DNA from: Kribbella sindirgiensis
GTDB taxonomy: Bacteria > Actinomycetota > Actinomycetes > Propionibacteriales > Kribbellaceae
DNA length: 64,000 bases
Reading direction: 5' to 3'
Assembly: GCF_004331435.1 (NCBI RefSeq)
Contig: NZ_SJKA01000006.1
Coordinates: 434,001-498,000, forward strand
In this document: positions 61,237-64,000 of the stretch, piece by piece
How positions within the stretch are numbered: position 1 is the first letter of the stretch
Layout: every line of letters begins with the position of its first letter
Program-made: the position numbers and the translations under genes
Notes under the pieces: generated by a model
Told to the model about the DNA's origin: nothing
Seen by the model: only the letters and a program-made list of their open reading frames with translations
Databases searched by the model: none

Positions 61237-63963
61237 GTGGCCGGGCTGGAGTTCCGGGTGCTGGGGGCCGTGGAGGTCAGGACGGCCGACGGCGACGTCG
61301 TACCGTTGCCGTCGCGCCGGGTTGCGGCGCTGCTGGCTGCGCTCGTCCTGCGGGTCAATCGGACGACGCCGATCGACGACCTCGTCGAGCTGTTGTGGAA
61401 CGAGGACGAGCTACCGGGCAACCCGCGCTCGGCGCTGCAGATCTATGTCTCCCGGCTGCGCACCGCGCTGGGTGACACCGGCAGAACCATGGTCCGCACG
61501 GACGCGGGCGGTTACTCGCTCCGCGTCGATCCCGCGCAGGTCGACGTCGAGGTGTTCCGGTCCCTGGTCCGCAGCGCCGCCGCGCTCACCGATCCCGCCG
61601 ACCGGATCGAGCCCCTCGCCGCTGCCCTGGCACTGTGGCGCGGCGAGCCGCTCGCGGGCCTGAACGCCCGTGACCTGATCCCCCGGCTCGACGAGGAGCA
61701 CCTCCAGGCGCAGGAGCTGTACGTCGACGCGCGCCTCGCCGCCGGTGAGTCCGCCGACCTCGTCCCCGAACTGACCGAACTCGCCGAGCGCCACCCGACC
61801 CGTGAACGCTTCTGGGCGCAGCTGATCCGCGCCCATCAAGCCTCCGGCCGCACGGCGCTTGCTCTGGCCACGTACGGCGATGTCGCCGACCGGCTGCGCG
61901 AGCTTCTCGGCGCCGACCCCGGCCCCGAACTCAGAACCCTGCACACCGAACTCCTCACCGCAACGGGCACGGCAACGGGCACGGGCACCGCAACGGGCGT
62001 CGTACCGCATCAGCTTCCCGCCACCATTCCCGCCTTCGCCGGCCGCACCGACGACCTCCGGCGCCTCGACGAACTGCTCCCGACCGCGAACCTCGGCCTG
62101 GTCATCGGCGCGGCCGGCATCGGCAAGACCTCGCTCGCGGTCCACTGGGCCCGTCGGGTCGAGGACCGTTTCCCCGACGGCATCCTGTACGCCGACCTGC
62201 TCGGCTTCTCGCCCGTCGCGGAACCGGCCGACCCGCAAGCGATCCTCTCGCGCTTCCTGGTCGCACTCGGGACGCCGCCCGATCGGCTGCCGGCGAACGC
62301 CGAGGCACAGATCGCGCTGTACCGCAGCCTGCTGGCCGAACGGGCCGTCCTGGTCGTCCTCGACAACGCGCGCTCCGCCGATCAGGTCCGCCCACTCGCG
62401 ACGACCGGATCCGGATGCTGCACCGTCGTCACCAGCCGCAACGAGCTCGCCGGTCTGGTGGCGACGGAACAGGCGGAGCCGATCCGGCTGGACGTGTTCG
62501 ACCCGCCGCAGTCGAAGCAGTTGCTGGCGGCAAGGATCGGTGCGGAGCGGTTCGGGTCGGATCCGGCGAGCGTCGACGCGCTGGTCGAACGTTGTGCCGG
62601 TCTGCCGCTGGCCCTCTCGTTGCTCGCGGCGCAGATCGCGCTGCGCCCCCGGCGGTCGCTGGCGTCGTTCGTCCGGGCGCTCGGTGAGAGTCCGCTCGAC
62701 GCGTTGTCGACCGCGGACGGTGTCGGCGTACGGACGATCTTCTCCTGGTCGTACCGGCAGTTGCGACCGGAGCTGGCGCGGATGTTCCGGCTGGTCGCGC
62801 AGCATCCCGGCACCGAGATCACGCCCGGAGCGGCGGCCGCGCTGGCCGGCGTACCGATCCGTGCGGCGCGGCGGATGGCCGCGGAGCTGGTGGCGAACCA
62901 TCAGCTGATCGAGATCGAGCCGGATCGATGGGTGCTGCACGACCTCCTGCGCGCCTACGGGCAGGAGCTGTGCGAGCCCGCCGAAGCGGACGCGGCCTTC
63001 GAGCGGCTGCTCGGCTACCTCGTCCACACCGGGTTCGCGGCCGCGGTCCTGCTGGCGCCCAGCAGGGTCCGGGTCGAGCTGCCGGAGCTTCCCGCGGACG
63101 TCGAGGTGGTCGCGCCGACGACCCGCGACGAGGCGTTCGCCTGGTTCGATGCGGAGCAGCCGAACAATCTCGCCGTACTGCGGGCCGCGGCCGGGCGTGC
63201 CGATGCGGCGCTGTGGCTTTGTGTATGGACGATCGCGGACTATCTCGACTTCCGCGGCCGGTCCGGGTACCCGCAGGCGCAACAGTTGGCGCTCGAGGCC
63301 GCGGTACGGCTCGGCGATCTCACCAAGCAGGCGCACACGCGCCGCGACCTGGCCCGCGGGCACATGGCGATGCGCGAGTGGGACGAGGCGATCCGGCAGC
63401 ACGAGCTCGCGCTCGGCATCGCGGAGGAGCTCGACGACGAGGCGGCCATCGCGCACGGATCACTCGGGCTGGGGCGGGTGTACACGCGGATCGGGGACCA
63501 TCGGCGGGCGATCGAGCACACCCAGCGGGCGCTGCGGATCTACGAGCGCACCGGACATGTCGACGCGCGGGCCAACGCCCTCAACAATCTCGGGTGGTAC
63601 CACTCCGAGCTCGGTGAGTACCAGGCTGGGCTGGACTACGCCCAGCAGTCCCTGAAGCTGTACACCGAGTCGGACTCCGAGTTCGGTCGTGCGGTGGCCA
63701 GCGACACCAGCGGCTACGCGCTCGCCGGCCTCGGGCGGTTCGACGAGGCGATCGCCCTGTACACGGTCGCCGTCGATGTACTGCGGGCGCTCGGCCGGCG
63801 GCTCGACACCGCGGACTGCCTGATGGCGATGGCTCGCGTCCAGGACCGGGCCGGCCGCGGTGACGGCGCACGCGCCAGTTACGCAGCGGCCCTGGAGATC
63901 CTGGACGCGCTCGACCATCCGGATGCGGAGACAGTCCGCAACTGTCTCGCTCAGCAGCGGTAG
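61237..63963 (+). CDS. AfsR/SARP-type regulator (BTAD, NB-ARC, TPR)
   Basis: The product is about 908 residues. The start is uncertain: GTG 61237 is chosen. TTG 61216 abuts the palindromic element, and CTG 61246, with GGGAGG eight bases upstream, would give the classic LEFRVLG beginning. An OmpR-like DNA-binding domain is followed by BTAD (about 100-240), then NB-ARC with Walker A GAAGIGKTSLA near 290-300 and VLVVLDNAR. The C-terminal third is TPR repeats (ALNNLGWYHSELGEYQAGLDYAQQSL). Such regulators switch on secondary-metabolite genes. No cluster is visible in the window. Confidence 0.9.
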   Translation: MAGLEFRVLGAVEVRTADGDVVPLPSRRVAALLAALVLRVNRTTPIDDLVELLWNEDELPGNPRSALQIYVSRLRTALGDTGRTMVRTDAGGYSLRVDPAQVDVEVFRSLVRSAAALTDPADRIEPLAAALALWRGEPLAGLNARDLIPRLDEEHLQAQELYVDARLAAGESADLVPELTELAERHPTRERFWAQLIRAHQASGRTALALATYGDVADRLRELLGADPGPELRTLHTELLTATGTATGTGTATGVVPHQLPATIPAFAGRTDDLRRLDELLPTANLGLVIGAAGIGKTSLAVHWARRVEDRFPDGILYADLLGFSPVAEPADPQAILSRFLVALGTPPDRLPANAEAQIALYRSLLAERAVLVVLDNARSADQVRPLATTGSGCCTVVTSRNELAGLVATEQAEPIRLDVFDPPQSKQLLAARIGAERFGSDPASVDALVERCAGLPLALSLLAAQIALRPRRSLASFVRALGESPLDALSTADGVGVRTIFSWSYRQLRPELARMFRLVAQHPGTEITPGAAAALAGVPIRAARRMAAELVANHQLIEIEPDRWVLHDLLRAYGQELCEPAEADAAFERLLGYLVHTGFAAAVLLAPSRVRVELPELPADVEVVAPTTRDEAFAWFDAEQPNNLAVLRAAAGRADAALWLCVWTIADYLDFRGRSGYPQAQQLALEAAVRLGDLTKQAHTRRDLARGHMAMREWDEAIRQHELALGIAEELDDEAAIAHGSLGLGRVYTRIGDHRRAIEHTQRALRIYERTGHVDARANALNNLGWYHSELGEYQAGLDYAQQSLKLYTESDSEFGRAVASDTSGYALAGLGRFDEAIALYTVAVDVLRALGRRLDTADCLMAMARVQDRAGRGDGARASYAAALEILDALDHPDAETVRNCLAQQR

Positions 63964-64000
63964 AAGTCCTTCGTGTACACGCCGTTCACCGCGGTCAAGG
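63951..64000 (-). CDS. Possible C-terminal end of a further gene
   Basis: Reading leftward from the window edge, one frame ends LTAVNGVYTKDFYRC followed by TGA at 63953-63951. It overlaps the 3' end of the SARP gene by 13 bp in a convergent layout. Only 15 residues are visible, so the assignment is tentative. Confidence 0.3.
   Translation of the reverse strand, partial: LTAVNGVYTKDFYRC

Overview
The window is a high-GC actinobacterial chromosome segment. Codon use, frequent GTG/TTG starts, apparently leaderless genes and the conserved order leuS, degV, comEA, comEC, holA, rpsT, lepA fit a soil actinomycete. The overall style resembles Kribbella (Propionibacteriales), but that assignment is an inference, not a demonstrated identity. 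No rRNA, tRNA, CRISPR array, transposase or prophage gene was seen.

Left part (1-27 kb), mostly accessory. A Tat-signal protein (cut by the window edge) follows a cysteine-rich double-psi beta-barrel protein. Next come a TetR/MFS efflux pair with a palindromic operator, and a TerC-family metal transporter behind a yybP-ykoY-type (manganese) leader. A second MFS gene has a 5' leader with a five-codon mini-ORF and a hairpin that covers the Shine-Dalgarno. A CUT1 sugar ABC importer (two permeases, a lipoprotein, no ATPase) is coupled to a GH95 fucosidase. Then come an iron-box-controlled siderophore-binding lipoprotein, a three-gene operon (multi-TM protein, acyl-ACP-desaturase-like di-iron protein, epoxide-hydrolase-like enzyme), a LuxR-type two-component system, an SSS symporter/PhyH dioxygenase/AraC locus and a trypsin-like secreted protease.

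Central part (27-51 kb), the conserved backbone. leuS is preceded by a Leu-rich leader peptide and an intrinsic terminator, which together form an apparent transcription attenuator. Then come a YjbQ-family gene, a large XRE/NB-ARC/TPR regulator, a roughly 600-bp gene-free structured stretch, a PNPOx-like gene, degV, comEA/comEC, holA and rpsT. A subtilase, an ECF sigma factor with a membrane-anchored partner, and kinase-like genes lie between rpsT and lepA.

Right part (51-64 kb). A TetR/MFS pair with its operator, a MOSC protein and a third MFS gene are followed by a pectin/uronate locus. In that locus kduI, kduD and an IclR regulator are divergent from an SSS transporter and a small tautomerase, and the two promoters have the same architecture. 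asd and an AfsR/SARP-type regulator follow, with the tail of a possible further gene at the edge.

The most unusual signals are non-coding: (i) two copies, 27 kb apart, of a palindromic element whose arms differ by compensatory changes; (ii) the mini-ORF/SD-sequestering leader of the MFS gene; (iii) the leuS attenuator; (iv) a second family of nested inverted repeats at 54.3 and 60.0 kb; and (v) the structured region at 33.3-33.9 kb.
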